Shown one piece after another: positions 9,209 through 18,609 of a stretch of 64,000 bases of DNA; within the stretch, counting starts at the first letter, position 1; every line of letters begins with the position of its first letter. Below the pieces are notes generated by a model. It searched no databases. It was given only the letters and a program-made list of their open reading frames with translations, and had not been told where the DNA came from. The translations under genes and the position numbers were made by a program. Source of the DNA: Streptoalloteichus tenebrarius (GTDB taxonomy: Bacteria; Actinomycetota; Actinomycetes; Mycobacteriales; Pseudonocardiaceae); assembly GCF_024171885.1 (NCBI RefSeq), contig NZ_JAMTCP010000021.1:1-64000 (forward strand), in the 5' to 3' direction.

Positions 9209-11050
9209 ATGGTCGCCGAGGAACCATCTGTGGGCTCGGGGGTGGGGGCCGGAGCTCCCCCGCCCCGGCCACCCGCGCGCGCCGGGACCTCCGGTCCGGC
9301 TCCGAACGCCGGGGGAACGCCCCGCCCCGGCGACCGGTGGTCACCCGAGGGCCCAATCGCCCGGGATGACGGAGGCTCGTCCCCACCAACATCCGGGACC
9401 GGGTCCCATGCCACCTGGGTGGCGCCGGGCGCCGTCGGCGAGGACCCCCTCGGGCCGCCCACCGCCGTGATCGGCGCGACCGCGGTGTCCCCCGGGGGCG
9501 GCGGCGACCACGCGCGCACCCGGGTCCTGCCCCAGCCCGGGGCGGCGGCGCCACCCGCCGGGTCCAGGTCGGCCCCCGCCCGGCTCGCCCAGGGGTGGCG
9601 CGCCTTCCGGACCTGGCGCCGGGGCCGGCCGTTCTGGGCCGGGTTGTTCCTGGGGCTGTCCGGCGTCGTGATCCTGGTCCCGCCCTACGCCACCCTCCGC
9701 ATCGGCGACCTGACGCTGGCGATCCGCACCATCGGCGGGGTCTCCTCGCTGGTGATCGGCGTCCTGCTGATCACCGTCGGGCTCTCGCTGTGGGTGCGCC
9801 CCCAGTTCCGGCTGGTGGCGGGCGTCGCGGCGATGTTGCTCGCGCTGGTCTCCCTGGTGACCGCGAACCTGGGCGGCTTCGTGGTGGGAGCGGTGCTGGG
9901 CGTGGTCGGCGCGGCGCTGGCGGTGTCGTGGACCGACCAGGCCGGGCAGGCACGACCTCGGAAGCGGCGGCGCTCCGAGGGGCGGAAGGACCGGGGACGA
10001 GCGGTGGACGACGGCGAGACCGCGGTGTCGGCCACGGCGACGACCACCGGGGCCGGGGCCCCGACAGCGCCGACCACCGAAGAGATGATCACGCGTGAGG
10101 TCGTCGACGCGGCCGAGCGCTCCGCCGCACCCGGTGAGTCCGACGCGTCAAGCGAGTCCGCCACGTCAAGCGAGTCCGCCGCGCCCGGCCAACCGACCGT
10201 GCCTGGCGAGTCCGGCGCGCGGCGAGCGCCCGACGAGCGGCCGTCTCCCGGACCCCGTCTGCCCCCGTCGGCGCTGGTCGTGGGCCTGCTCGCGGCGGCA
10301 GCGGTCGCCGTGCTGATCGCCTCCGCGCCCGGGAGCGTCGCCGTCGCCGGTGGGCGTCCTCCCGCCACCGCCACCACGACCCCGTCACCGACGCCGGCGG
10401 CCACGACCGCCCCCACCACACCCACGTCCGGCACACCCACGTCCGGCGCGCCCCAACCCGGCCCGACCGCGACCAGTGGCGCGCCGGGGACGTCCCCGGG
10501 GGCGCCGCCCAGCTCACCGTCCTCCTCGCCAGGCGCGTCGCAGAGCGGCTCGGCGTCGGGAACCCCGACGCCGAGCACGCCGAGCACGAGCACCAGCCCG
10601 CCACCGACGGTGCAGGCGGGACCCGGCCTGGCCGCGACCAAACCGTTCACGCTGACCGGGTCGCGGATGACGTTGTCCGGCCTGAGCTTCGACGGGATCA
10701 CCGACGTGCCCATCCGCGGCGGGACCAAACGCGCCCTGGCGTTCCGGGTCACCGGGGTCGACATCACCGACATGGTGATGACCTCGGACGTGGGGGAGGG
10801 GCGGACGATGACCGTGCGGGCCGGCCCCGGCACCGTCACGACGATCCGGGGGTCCTCCGTCGTCCTGCACACCGAACGGCTGGTCGGCAAGCTCGACATC
10901 CTGGGGATCCCGATCCCGGTGGACTTCAGCCCGGACAGCCCCCCGCCCCTCACGTTGCCGCTCCTGTTCTTCCGGGACGTCACCGTGACCAACGCGCAGC
11001 AGCTCGGCGGGACGTTGAGCATCCCGGGGGCGGTGATCAGCCTCTCCTGA
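9209..11050 (+). CDS. DUF6114 membrane protein with Pro/Thr linker and C-terminal extracytoplasmic domain
   Basis: Unusual 613-residue protein. Residues 1-125 are Gly/Pro/Ala-rich and look disordered. About 130-246 holds the DUF6114 block: RRGRPFWAGLFLGLSG..., then helices with VIGVLLITVGLSLWVRPQFR and SLVTANLGGFVVG, about four membrane spans. A basic stretch and an acidic Ser/Ala region follow, then another hydrophobic segment (SALVVGLLAAAAVAVLIA, about 354-371), a Thr/Ser/Pro linker to about 470, and a beta-rich C-terminal domain (about 478-613; KPFTLTGSRMTLSG, LTLPLLFFRDVTVTN). I recall that domain as a separate secreted protein next to DUF6114 in streptomycetes, so this may be a fusion. 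ATG set by GGAGGAG. Function unknown; probably a cell-envelope assembly with the DUF6230 protein. Confidence 0.8.
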   Translation: MVAEEPSVGSGVGAGAPPPRPPARAGTSGPAPNAGGTPRPGDRWSPEGPIARDDGGSSPPTSGTGSHATWVAPGAVGEDPLGPPTAVIGATAVSPGGGGDHARTRVLPQPGAAAPPAGSRSAPARLAQGWRAFRTWRRGRPFWAGLFLGLSGVVILVPPYATLRIGDLTLAIRTIGGVSSLVIGVLLITVGLSLWVRPQFRLVAGVAAMLLALVSLVTANLGGFVVGAVLGVVGAALAVSWTDQAGQARPRKRRRSEGRKDRGRAVDDGETAVSATATTTGAGAPTAPTTEEMITREVVDAAERSAAPGESDASSESATSSESAAPGQPTVPGESGARRAPDERPSPGPRLPPSALVVGLLAAAAVAVLIASAPGSVAVAGGRPPATATTTPSPTPAATTAPTTPTSGTPTSGAPQPGPTATSGAPGTSPGAPPSSPSSSPGASQSGSASGTPTPSTPSTSTSPPPTVQAGPGLAATKPFTLTGSRMTLSGLSFDGITDVPIRGGTKRALAFRVTGVDITDMVMTSDVGEGRTMTVRAGPGTVTTIRGSSVVLHTERLVGKLDILGIPIPVDFSPDSPPPLTLPLLFFRDVTVTNAQQLGGTLSIPGAVISLS

Positions 11051-11072
11051 CCCTGCCCCTGACCCTGACCGC

Positions 11073-12476
11073 TCAGCCGAAGCCGCAGGCGGCGGGGCCG
11101 CCGAGCGCGCCGTTGCGGAACGCCTCCACCCGGTCGAACCCGGAGTGGACCGCCTCGCCCGCCACGTCGCGCGCGCCGTAGTCGTACCCGAGCAGCACCT
11201 GGACCGCCTCGTCCAGGTCGCCCGGTGACAGGCCGAACCCCTCCCGCCGGCCGAACACCGTGCCGGTGTACGCGCCGGCCAGGCACAACGCCGTCTTGGT
11301 CGCGGCCTCGCCCCGCACCGGCCGGCCCAGCGCCGACTGGGCCGCCAGCCCGTACCGCGTGGCCACGAGCGTCCCGGTCGCGTAGTCGCCGATCCGCGTG
11401 TGCAGCCGCGACACCTCGTCGGCGCCGTCCAGCTCGATCCGGCCGGTGGCGGGGCAGAACGCCACCGGCCCCTGGTCGCGGCCCTCGCACTCGGGGTGGG
11501 GCACGTCCACGCGCACGGTCGGCCGCCGCCACGAACCGCCGCGCTGGGTGACCAGGGCGTTGAAGTAGTTGTCGAGGTCGGCGGTGACCGAGCCGATCAT
11601 GCGGTCAAACTCCATGTTCCCGCCGCTGGCCCGGTCGTCGAAGCTGGTGAACGTGGTCTGGGTGAACTTCCGGTTGTCCACGCTCATTCCCGAGCACAGC
11701 TTCGGCCCCTGCTGGAAGCCGTCCTGGAACGCCGAGACCCGGTCGAAGGCGTTGCCGTGGGCGCTGCGGTCGGTCTTGGCCGTGCCGACCGGGTCCCGGA
11801 AGCTGACCAGCGCGCCGAGCGCCGAGTCGAGCTGCCCGCCGTTGATCCGCAGGTGCGGGGCCCTGCCGTCGGCGACCCACCGGACGAACGCGCCGGCGTA
11901 GCAGTCGGCCATCGCCTCGGTCAGGATCGTGGGGTACCGGCTGGGCTGCTGCCGTTGCTCGGCGACGCCGACCCCGGCCCTGTGGTGCACGGCGTGGCCG
12001 ATCTCGTGCGCCAGCACGATCACCACGGCCGCGTCCCCGTACTTCTCCCGCAGGACGGGCAACAGGGCGGAGCGGTCCCACGCGATCGCGTCGGCGCTGG
12101 GGCAGTAGAACGCGTTGCCCTCCACGTCGCTGGCCTTCTCCGTGCACGGCGCCGGCTTGGCCGACCTGCTGGAGCTGTCGACCGAGTAGAACCCGCCCTT
12201 CAGGTCCTGCCAGGCGCGGCCGAAGGTCGGCTCGAAGGTCTGCCGCCAGTAGTCCTGGACGTCGGTGACGGTGGCCGCGGCCAGCCGGTCGGTCAGCCCG
12301 CCGTCGGTGCCGCGCACGAACGACGGGTCGACCCCGCTCCTGGTCACGCTCTCCGCCGCGCTCGGCACGCCGGGGACCGGCACCGAGCAGGCCCCGAGCA
12401 GGGTGGCGAGGAGCGACACCACGGCGGCGGTCCCCACCCCCCACCGCCTCCGGCGCCGTTCCCCAGCCTGTCGCAC
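11073..12476 (-). CDS. Lipoprotein neutral zinc metallopeptidase (YpfJ-like), paralog 2
   Basis: Second zinc metallopeptidase, 467 residues. Signal peptide RRRRRWGVGTAAVV...LLATLLGACSV ends in a lipobox (LLGAC). Zinc site VLAHEIGHAVHH with His157-Glu158 and His161, preceded by NAFYCPSADAIAWDRS and followed by TEAMADCYAGAFVRW. It aligns along its length with the protein at 6791-8302 (shared DVQ-YW near the N-terminus, AFDRV/AFDRI, SPGDLDEAV, SGFDRVEAFRNG). GTG at 12476 is preferred to upstream ATGs because CACAAT lies exactly 6 nt before it, a leaderless arrangement. It is convergent with the DUF6114 gene (22 bp apart), so the two paralogs bracket the DUF6230/DUF6114 pair. Target unknown. Confidence 0.83.
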   Translation of the reverse strand: MRQAGERRRRRWGVGTAAVVSLLATLLGACSVPVPGVPSAAESVTRSGVDPSFVRGTDGGLTDRLAAATVTDVQDYWRQTFEPTFGRAWQDLKGGFYSVDSSSRSAKPAPCTEKASDVEGNAFYCPSADAIAWDRSALLPVLREKYGDAAVVIVLAHEIGHAVHHRAGVGVAEQRQQPSRYPTILTEAMADCYAGAFVRWVADGRAPHLRINGGQLDSALGALVSFRDPVGTAKTDRSAHGNAFDRVSAFQDGFQQGPKLCSGMSVDNRKFTQTTFTSFDDRASGGNMEFDRMIGSVTADLDNYFNALVTQRGGSWRRPTVRVDVPHPECEGRDQGPVAFCPATGRIELDGADEVSRLHTRIGDYATGTLVATRYGLAAQSALGRPVRGEAATKTALCLAGAYTGTVFGRREGFGLSPGDLDEAVQVLLGYDYGARDVAGEAVHSGFDRVEAFRNGALGGPAACGFG

Positions 12477-12547
12477 CCGGTCATTGTGCCGGGCAGGGGT
12501 TGAGATCCCCGTCGGTTCCGACGAGGCCGTCCCCGCCGTGCCCGCCG

Positions 12548-13273
12548 TAGGTGTACTGACCACTGAGAGTGCGAACGGGCTGACGCGTCATCGGATGATC
12601 GTGGAATGAGGGAGGGATTCCGGGTTCGGTGTGGACCGCGACGTCGACACCGACCAACGCAAGCCCCTCGTGACCCACGCTCACACACCACTGACTCCGC
12701 TGGGCAGGCTGCGCTTGGCCCGGTGTGTCGTGGACGAGGGCTGGCCGCTGCGGCTGGCCGCGGAGTCCAAATCTGGAGTCAGCACGGCGAAACGCTGGGC
12801 CGACCGCTGCCGCGTCCAGGGCGTGTCGGGTGTGGCCGTCTGATCATCGCCTCCGCACCAGTCCCGGGCGCACCCCGACCCGCATCGAGCGGCGGATCAT
12901 CACGGTCCGCCTGGCACGGCGGTGGGGGCCGGCCCGGATCGCGTTCCTGCTGCGCATGGCGCCCTCGACAGCGCATCGGGTGCTGACCCGGTTCGGCCTG
13001 GCCCGGCTGACCCACCTCGACCGAGCCACCGCGCAACCGGTGCGCCGTTACCAACGCGCGCCCACCGGGTGAGAAGAAGGAGAGCGCGGTCTCGAACGCT
13101 TCAACCGCACCCTGCTCGACGAATGGGCCTACGCCCGTCCCTGCCGATCCGAGACCGAACGACGAGCCGAGCTGCCGCGGTGGCTGCCACCGACCATCAC
13201 CACCGCGGCCACACCGCACTCGCAGGCGAACACCCGCCAGCCGCGTTCCCCACCTCTCAGGTCAGTACACCTA
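12548..13273 (+). mobile_element. Internally deleted IS481-type insertion sequence
   Basis: Matching ends TAGGTGTACTGACC (12548-12561) and its complement GGTCAGTACACCTA (13260-13273) enclose decayed transposase coding sequence. The core ends are TGT...ACA as in IS481 elements; the outer TAGG/CCTA may instead be relics of a CTAG-type target. The 726 bp span compares with about 1.05 kb for intact relatives, so roughly a third is missing. The right end overlaps the last codon of glgB. Confidence 0.82.
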
Positions 13274-13274
13274 G
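12670..13274 (+). pseudogene. IS481 family transposase remnant
   Basis: Three reading frames carry consecutive pieces of one transposase. Frame one (12670-12843) gives the helix-turn-helix part LGRLRLARCVVDEGWPL ... TAKRWADR and ends in a stop. A second frame (about 12850-13070) gives ERRIITVRLARRWGPARIA and HRVLTRFGLARLTHLDRAT. After a junction near 13070-13085 the C-terminal part appears in another frame: ERFNRTLLDEWAYARP, then, after one more shift, [13 protein letters not shown] before the stop. The central DDE catalytic region between HLDRAT and ERFNRT is deleted. It cannot encode an active enzyme. Confidence 0.85.
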
Positions 13275-15496
13275 TCCTGCCCGTCGGGAACGAGCCACAG
13301 GACCCCGAGCGGCGGGACGTCGACGACCGCCGAGGCCGGCCGGCCCAGGTGGGGCTCGGCCGTGGCGGTGACCAGCTTGCCGTTGCCGACCCCGGAGCCG
13401 CCGAAGTCCGGCTCGTCGGTGTTGAGCAGCTCCCGCCACCGGCCGGCCAGGGGCAACGCGAGCCGGTGCTCGTGGTGCGGGATGCCGGCGAAGTTGACCA
13501 CGCAGACCAGCAGGGACCCGTCGTCGCCCCGGCGGAGGAAGCTGAGCAGGTTGCGGGCGGCGTCACCCCCGTCGATCCACTCGAAGCCCTCGGGGCTGGT
13601 GTCGAGGGTGTACAGCGCGGGGTGCTCGCGGTAGAGCGAGTTCAGCACGCCGACCAGGCGCTGGATGCCCCGGTGGTAGTTCATGCCGCCGTGCTCGTCG
13701 AGCAGGTGCCACGCCAGCGACGTGGCGGCCGACCACTCCCACGGCTGGCCGAACTCCCCGCCCATGAACAGCAGTTGCTTGCCGGGATGGGCCCACATGT
13801 AGGCGAGCAGCGCCCGCACGCCGGCGGCCTTGTTCCAGGCGTCGCCGGGCATCCGCTCCCACAGCGAGCCCTTGCCGTGCACGACCTCGTCGTGGGACAG
13901 CGGCAGGATGTAGTTCTCGCTCCACGCATAGAGCATCGAGAACGTGATCTCGTTGTGGTGGTAGGAGCGGTGCACGGGATCCCGGCGCAGGTACTCCAGG
14001 GTGTCGTGCATCCAGCCCATGTTCCACTTGAAGCCGAAGCCCAGCCCGTCCTCGTCCGTGCGGCGGGTGACGCCGGTCCACGCGGTCGACTCCTCGGCGA
14101 CCATCATGATCCCCGGGTGCCGCCGGTAGGCGGTGGCGTTGAGTTCCCGCAGGAAGGCGATGGCCTCCAGGTCCTCCCGGCCGCCGTGCGGGTTGGGCAC
14201 CCACTCGCCCTCCTCGCGGGAGTAGTCGAGGTAGAGCATCGACGCCACGGCGTCCACCCGCAGGCCGTCGAGGTGGAACTCGTCGAGCCAGTACAGCGCG
14301 CTGGCGATCAGGAAGTTGCGGACCTCGGTGCGGCCGAGGTTGAACACCAGCGTGCCCCAGTCCGGGTGCTCCCCCCGCCGGGGGTCGGCGTGCTCGTAGA
14401 GCGGCGTGCCGTCGAAGCGGGCCAGGGCCCACTCGTCCCTCGGGAAGTGCGCCGGCACCCAGTCCAGCAGCACCCCGATGCCGCGCTGGTGCAGGTGGTC
14501 CACGAAGTAGCGGAAGTCGTCAGGGGTGCCGTAGCGCGCGGTCGGCGCGTAGTAGGAGGTCACCTGGTAGCCCCACGAGCCGCCGAACGGGTGCTCGGCC
14601 ACCGGGAGCAGCTCCACGTGGGTGAAGCCCATGCGGTCGACGTAGTCGGCCAGCTCGTGGGCGATCTCGCGGTAGCCCGTGCCCTGCCGCCACGAGCCGA
14701 GGTGCACCTCGTAGATGCTCACCGGCTCCCGCCACCACTGGGCCGAGGCCCGGCGCGTCATCCAGTCGTCGTCGTGCCACACGTGGCCGGAGGTGGTGAC
14801 CACCGAGGCGGTGGCGGGTGGCAGCTCGGCGGCGAACGCCATCGGATCGGACCGCTCGTGCCAGTGGCCGTCCGGGCCGAGCACGCGGAACTTGTACCGG
14901 GTGCCCACGGGCAGGTCGGGCACGAACAGCTCCCAGATCCCGGAGGAGCCGAGGGAGCGCAGCGGGAAGGCCCTGCCGTCCCAGAAGTCGAAGTCGCCGC
15001 AGAGCCGGACGCCGCGCGCGTTGGGCGCCCACACCGCGAAGGCGACGCCGGACACCGTGCCGTGCTCCGTCTCGTACGCCCGCTCGTGCGCGCCCAACGC
15101 CTCCCACAGCCGCTCGTGCCGTCCCTCGGCGATCAGGTGCAGGTCGAGGTCGCCGAGCGTGGGCAGCCACCGGTAGGGGTCGTCGACGGTCTCGACGTGC
15201 TCCCCGTAGCGGATCTCCAGCCGGTAGTCGCCGGGTGGCGCCGGCACCACCCCGGAGAACAGGCCGGCCTCGTCCACCAGGGGGAGCGGGCACCGCCGCT
15301 CCGGCTCGTCCCCGCCGCCGGGCAGCACGACCGTCACCGCGTCGGCGTGCGGTCGGAACACGCGGACCACCATCCCGTCGGGGTGCGGGTGCGCGCCCAG
15401 GACCGAGTGGGGGTCGTGGTGGGAGCCGGAGACCAGCCGGTCCACCGACTCCCCGTCGGGCGGGCAGGTGTCCACGGTGTCCAGAACCGACTTCAT
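13271..15496 (-). CDS. glgB: 1,4-alpha-glucan branching enzyme (GH13)
   Basis: Transfers alpha-1,4-glucan segments to form alpha-1,6 branches; acts with GlgE in the cytoplasm. The 741 residues show the N-terminal beta-sandwich domains ([16 protein letters not shown]), then the catalytic barrel: [29 protein letters not shown] with nucleophile Asp415, MMVAEEST with acid/base Glu468, and [11 protein letters not shown] with the third carboxylate, and a C-terminal beta domain ending [15 protein letters not shown]. Length is normal. The ATG overlaps the glgE stop (ATGA). The stop codon TAG lies in the end of the IS481-type remnant, so the insertion happened exactly at the 3' end or replaced the original last codons. 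Confidence 0.96.
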   Translation of the reverse strand: MKSVLDTVDTCPPDGESVDRLVSGSHHDPHSVLGAHPHPDGMVVRVFRPHADAVTVVLPGGGDEPERRCPLPLVDEAGLFSGVVPAPPGDYRLEIRYGEHVETVDDPYRWLPTLGDLDLHLIAEGRHERLWEALGAHERAYETEHGTVSGVAFAVWAPNARGVRLCGDFDFWDGRAFPLRSLGSSGIWELFVPDLPVGTRYKFRVLGPDGHWHERSDPMAFAAELPPATASVVTTSGHVWHDDDWMTRRASAQWWREPVSIYEVHLGSWRQGTGYREIAHELADYVDRMGFTHVELLPVAEHPFGGSWGYQVTSYYAPTARYGTPDDFRYFVDHLHQRGIGVLLDWVPAHFPRDEWALARFDGTPLYEHADPRRGEHPDWGTLVFNLGRTEVRNFLIASALYWLDEFHLDGLRVDAVASMLYLDYSREEGEWVPNPHGGREDLEAIAFLRELNATAYRRHPGIMMVAEESTAWTGVTRRTDEDGLGFGFKWNMGWMHDTLEYLRRDPVHRSYHHNEITFSMLYAWSENYILPLSHDEVVHGKGSLWERMPGDAWNKAAGVRALLAYMWAHPGKQLLFMGGEFGQPWEWSAATSLAWHLLDEHGGMNYHRGIQRLVGVLNSLYREHPALYTLDTSPEGFEWIDGGDAARNLLSFLRRGDDGSLLVCVVNFAGIPHHEHRLALPLAGRWRELLNTDEPDFGGSGVGNGKLVTATAEPHLGRPASAVVDVPPLGVLWLVPDGQD

Positions 15497-17490
15497 CGAT
15501 CACCTCGACGGGGGTGCACGGAGACGATGTGGGCGACGCGGTGGGGGTGCAGCCGGACGTAGTTGCGCGCGCCCCAGTCGAACAGCTCCCCGCTGACCTC
15601 GTCGTGGGCGTCGAACCGCTCGTCCCACCCCAGCCCGAGCGCGGGCATGTCCAGGGACAGCGTCGCCTCCTGCGGCCGGTGCGGGTCGAGGGTCACCACG
15701 CAGACCACCGTGTCGCCGCTGACCGGGTCGCGCTTGGAGTAGGCGATCAACGCGTCGTTGTCGACGTGGTGGAAGCGCAGCGTCCGGAGCCGCTGGAGGG
15801 CGGGGTGGTCTCTCCTGATCTCGTTGAGCCGGGTCAGCCACGGCTGCAACGACCGGCCCTCGGCCAGCGCCCCGGCGAAGTCCCTCGGCCGCAGCTCGTA
15901 CTTCTCCGAGTCCAGGTACTCCTCGCTGCCCGGCTCGCGGGGAACGTGCTCGTACAGCTCGAAACCCGAGTACACGCCCCAGCTCGGGCCGAGGGTCGCG
16001 GCGAGGGCGGCGCGCAGCGCGAACATCGCGGGCACCCCGGTCTGCAACGAGGCGTGCAGGATGTCGGGGGTGTTGACGAACAGGTTCGGGCGGGACTCGT
16101 CGGCGTGCCGGACCAGTTCCTCGCCGAACTCGGTCAGCTCCGCCTTGCTGGTGCGCCAGGTGAAGTACGTGTAGTTCTGGTGGAAGCCCAGCCGGGCCAG
16201 CCCGTAGAGCCGGGCGGGCCGGGTGAACGCCTCGGACAGGAAGACGACGTCGGGGTCGGTCCGCCTGACCTCGGCCAGCAGCCACTCCCAGAAGTCCGCC
16301 GGCTTGGTGTGCGGGTTGTCCACCCGGAAGATCCGCACCCCGTGGTCCATCCAGTGCCGGACCACGCGCAGGATCTCGCGGCGCAGCCGCTCGGGGTCGT
16401 TGTCGAAGTTCAGCGGGTAGATGTCCTGGTACTTCTTGGGCGGGTTCTCCGCGTAGGCGATCGTCCCGTCGGGACGGCGGCCGAACCACTCCGGGTGCTC
16501 CTGCACCCACGGGTGGTCGGGCGCGCACTGCAACGCCAGGTCCAGCGCGACCTCCATGCCCAGCTCGTGCGCCCGCTCGACGAAACCCTTGAAGTCGGCC
16601 AGTGTGCCGAGGTCAGGGTGCACCGCGTCGTGCCCGCCGTCGTGCGAGCCGACCGCCCACGGGGACCCGACGTCGTCGGGCGAGGCGACCAGGGAGTTGT
16701 TGCGCCCCTTGCGGTTCACCCGCCCGATGGGGTGGATCGGCGGGAGGTAGACGACGTCGAAGCCCATCGCGGCGACGCGCTCCAGTTCCCGGGCCGCCGT
16801 CTGGAACGTGCCGTGCACCGGCTCGCCCCTGGCGTCCCAGCCGCCGGTGGAGCGGGGGAACATCTCGTACCAGGCGCCGACGGCGGCGCGCGGCCGGTCG
16901 ACCCACACCGGGTGCGGCCGCCCGCGGGTGAGCAGCTCACGCACCGGGTGGTCGTGCATGATCCGGAGGATCTCGGGGGACAGCGCCGGACCGACCCGTT
17001 CCGGCAGCGGGCGGCGCGCGTCGCGCAGCGCGGCGGCGGCCCCGGCCAACGCCGCCCGGTCGCGGCGGCGGTCGGGCCGGCGGGCGACCCGGTCCAGCAG
17101 GCGGGCGCCGGCCTCCAGGTCGTTGGCCAGCTCGGCGGCGTCCTGCCCCGCGCGCAGCCGCGCCTCCACCGCGTGGACCCAGCTCGCCCAGGGATCGCTC
17201 CACGCGTCCACCCGGAAGGTCCACGGGCCCAGCCGGTCGGGCAGGACCATCGCGACCCAGCGGTCGCATCCCTCACCGTCCGGAACCATGCGCACCTGAC
17301 GGCCCACCCGGTCGCCTGGCCCGCGCCACACCACCGTGGCGGCCATCGCCTCGTGGCCCTCCCGCCACACCGTCGCCCGGATCGGGAGCTGCTCGCCGAG
17401 CACCGCCTTGGCGGGGCGCCGACCGCAGGAGATCACCGGGGAGACGTCGTCGATGCTCAGCCGGCCGCTCACCGGTCCGCCTTCCGTCAT
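15493..17490 (-). CDS. glgE: Alpha-1,4-glucan:maltose-1-phosphate maltosyltransferase
   Basis: Extends alpha-glucan with maltosyl units from maltose-1-phosphate, the core step of the trehalose-to-glucan GlgE pathway. 665 residues, GH13_3 type: N-terminal domain ([21 protein letters not shown]), helical insertion, then barrel motifs [36 protein letters not shown] with nucleophile Asp391 and [10 protein letters not shown] with acid/base Glu420, positions close to the well-studied Streptomyces enzyme. ATG at 17490 fits the usual N-terminus. It is first of the glgE-glgB pair and lies back-to-back with a secreted-protein gene and glgP, as in the mycobacterial glgB-glgE/glgP locus. TreS and Pep2, which supply the donor, are not in this window. 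Confidence 0.96.
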   Translation of the reverse strand: MTEGGPVSGRLSIDDVSPVISCGRRPAKAVLGEQLPIRATVWREGHEAMAATVVWRGPGDRVGRQVRMVPDGEGCDRWVAMVLPDRLGPWTFRVDAWSDPWASWVHAVEARLRAGQDAAELANDLEAGARLLDRVARRPDRRRDRAALAGAAAALRDARRPLPERVGPALSPEILRIMHDHPVRELLTRGRPHPVWVDRPRAAVGAWYEMFPRSTGGWDARGEPVHGTFQTAARELERVAAMGFDVVYLPPIHPIGRVNRKGRNNSLVASPDDVGSPWAVGSHDGGHDAVHPDLGTLADFKGFVERAHELGMEVALDLALQCAPDHPWVQEHPEWFGRRPDGTIAYAENPPKKYQDIYPLNFDNDPERLRREILRVVRHWMDHGVRIFRVDNPHTKPADFWEWLLAEVRRTDPDVVFLSEAFTRPARLYGLARLGFHQNYTYFTWRTSKAELTEFGEELVRHADESRPNLFVNTPDILHASLQTGVPAMFALRAALAATLGPSWGVYSGFELYEHVPREPGSEEYLDSEKYELRPRDFAGALAEGRSLQPWLTRLNEIRRDHPALQRLRTLRFHHVDNDALIAYSKRDPVSGDTVVCVVTLDPHRPQEATLSLDMPALGLGWDERFDAHDEVSGELFDWGARNYVRLHPHRVAHIVSVHPRRGDR

Positions 17491-17903
17491 CCGACGTGCT
17501 CGAACGGTGCCCAGTCTGCCGTCTCGCCCTGGCCACTGCCGGGTGACCCCGGGGCGGTCCGCGCATCTTGCGCCCGGTCGGGGACGGATATCCCCCGGGC
17601 GGTGGGACCGGTCGCGCGACCCCCGTCGATCACGGCCGTGTCGGCCCGCCGACGTGCCCGGCGCGGGGCCGGTTTCCGTGACCGGAGCGGGGTTCGGGGC
17701 GCGGCGCGACGGTGCCGCCGCTCGGGGGAGCCCGGGGGTCACCTGGCGGGATGACGACGGAGGCACCGACGGTCATTCGCTCCAAAGTGGAGTGGTGGCG
17801 CCGGCCGCGCCGGCCGATCATCAGGGACCGAGGCCCTCACCGGCCTCGCCCCGCCCGACGCTCCCGTCATTCCCGCCCGCTCCCGACCGGCCAGGGGGAC
17901 ACC
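17491..17903. other. Divergent region between glgE and the secreted-protein gene
   Basis: About 410 bp. Must hold the glgE promoter and that of the + strand gene. Contains CTCCAAAGTGGAG (17780-17792), a member of the scattered palindrome family. No convincing gene is seen; the open frames here are Arg/Pro-rich translations of GC-rich DNA. Confidence 0.5.
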
Positions 17904-18545
17904 GTGGTCCGAACGATCGTCGCGGCGCTCGGCGCCGCCCTGTCACTGTCCCTGGTGCCCGCGTCCGCGGTCGCGGACCCGGCCGTCGACCCGGGCACGC
18001 GCGCGGCCGCCGCCCCAGCTGCCACCTCCGCGGACCCGGTCGCCCTGGTGGGCGCGCGGTCCGTCGTCGAGGTCTCGACCGGCGACGCGCGCGTCTCGCG
18101 GGGCTCGCGCCGCGAGGCCCGGCGCGACCTCATGGCGGCCCGCGCCGCCTCGGCCCGGTTCCGCGACCTCAAGGTCGCGCTCGACGAGGGCTACGTGCCC
18201 ATGGGCCAGAGCTGCGTCAGCTCGCCGGAGGGCGGCATGGGCCGGCACTACATCCGGCGCGAGCTGGTCGGCCGGCTCGAACCGGTGCTGCCGACGATCC
18301 TGGTCTACGACGTCGACCCGGAGAGCGGAGAGACCAGGGACCTCGTGGCGCTGGAGTGGGTGAAGTGGGACGACGACCAGGACGTCTCCACCGACGACGA
18401 CCGGCCGACAATGTTCGGGGTGCCCTTCGACGGCCCCTTCGAGCGGGTCGAGGACATGCCCGTGCGCTACGACCTGCACGCCTGGGTGTGGAAGGAGAAC
18501 CCGAGCGGGGTGTTCGCGAGGTGGAACCCGACGGTGAGGTGTTGA
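17904..18545 (+). CDS. Secreted protein of unknown function
   Basis: 213-residue exported protein: VRTIVAALGAALSLSLVPASAVADP is a clear signal peptide with an AVA-D-type cleavage site. The mature part contains GYVPMGQSCVSSPEGGMG, VYDVDPESGE, VALEWVKWDDDQD and, at the C-terminus, YDLHAWVWKENPSGVFARWNP ending in Cys. I have seen this pattern (SPEGGMG plus LH.W.WK.NP.G.F) in hypothetical secreted proteins of diverse bacteria but know no function. GTG at 17904 set by AGGGGG 6 nt upstream and by the signal peptide. It sits between glgE and glgP, where the mycobacterial locus has nothing, so it is an insertion relative to that order. Confidence 0.8.
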   Translation: MVRTIVAALGAALSLSLVPASAVADPAVDPGTRAAAAPAATSADPVALVGARSVVEVSTGDARVSRGSRREARRDLMAARAASARFRDLKVALDEGYVPMGQSCVSSPEGGMGRHYIRRELVGRLEPVLPTILVYDVDPESGETRDLVALEWVKWDDDQDVSTDDDRPTMFGVPFDGPFERVEDMPVRYDLHAWVWKENPSGVFARWNPTVRC

Positions 18546-18609
18546 TGCGCCTCGCTGGCCCGTTCGTCCGGCGGCCGGTCCCCCGGCCAGGGTCGTAGGC
18601 TGCCCTGCC

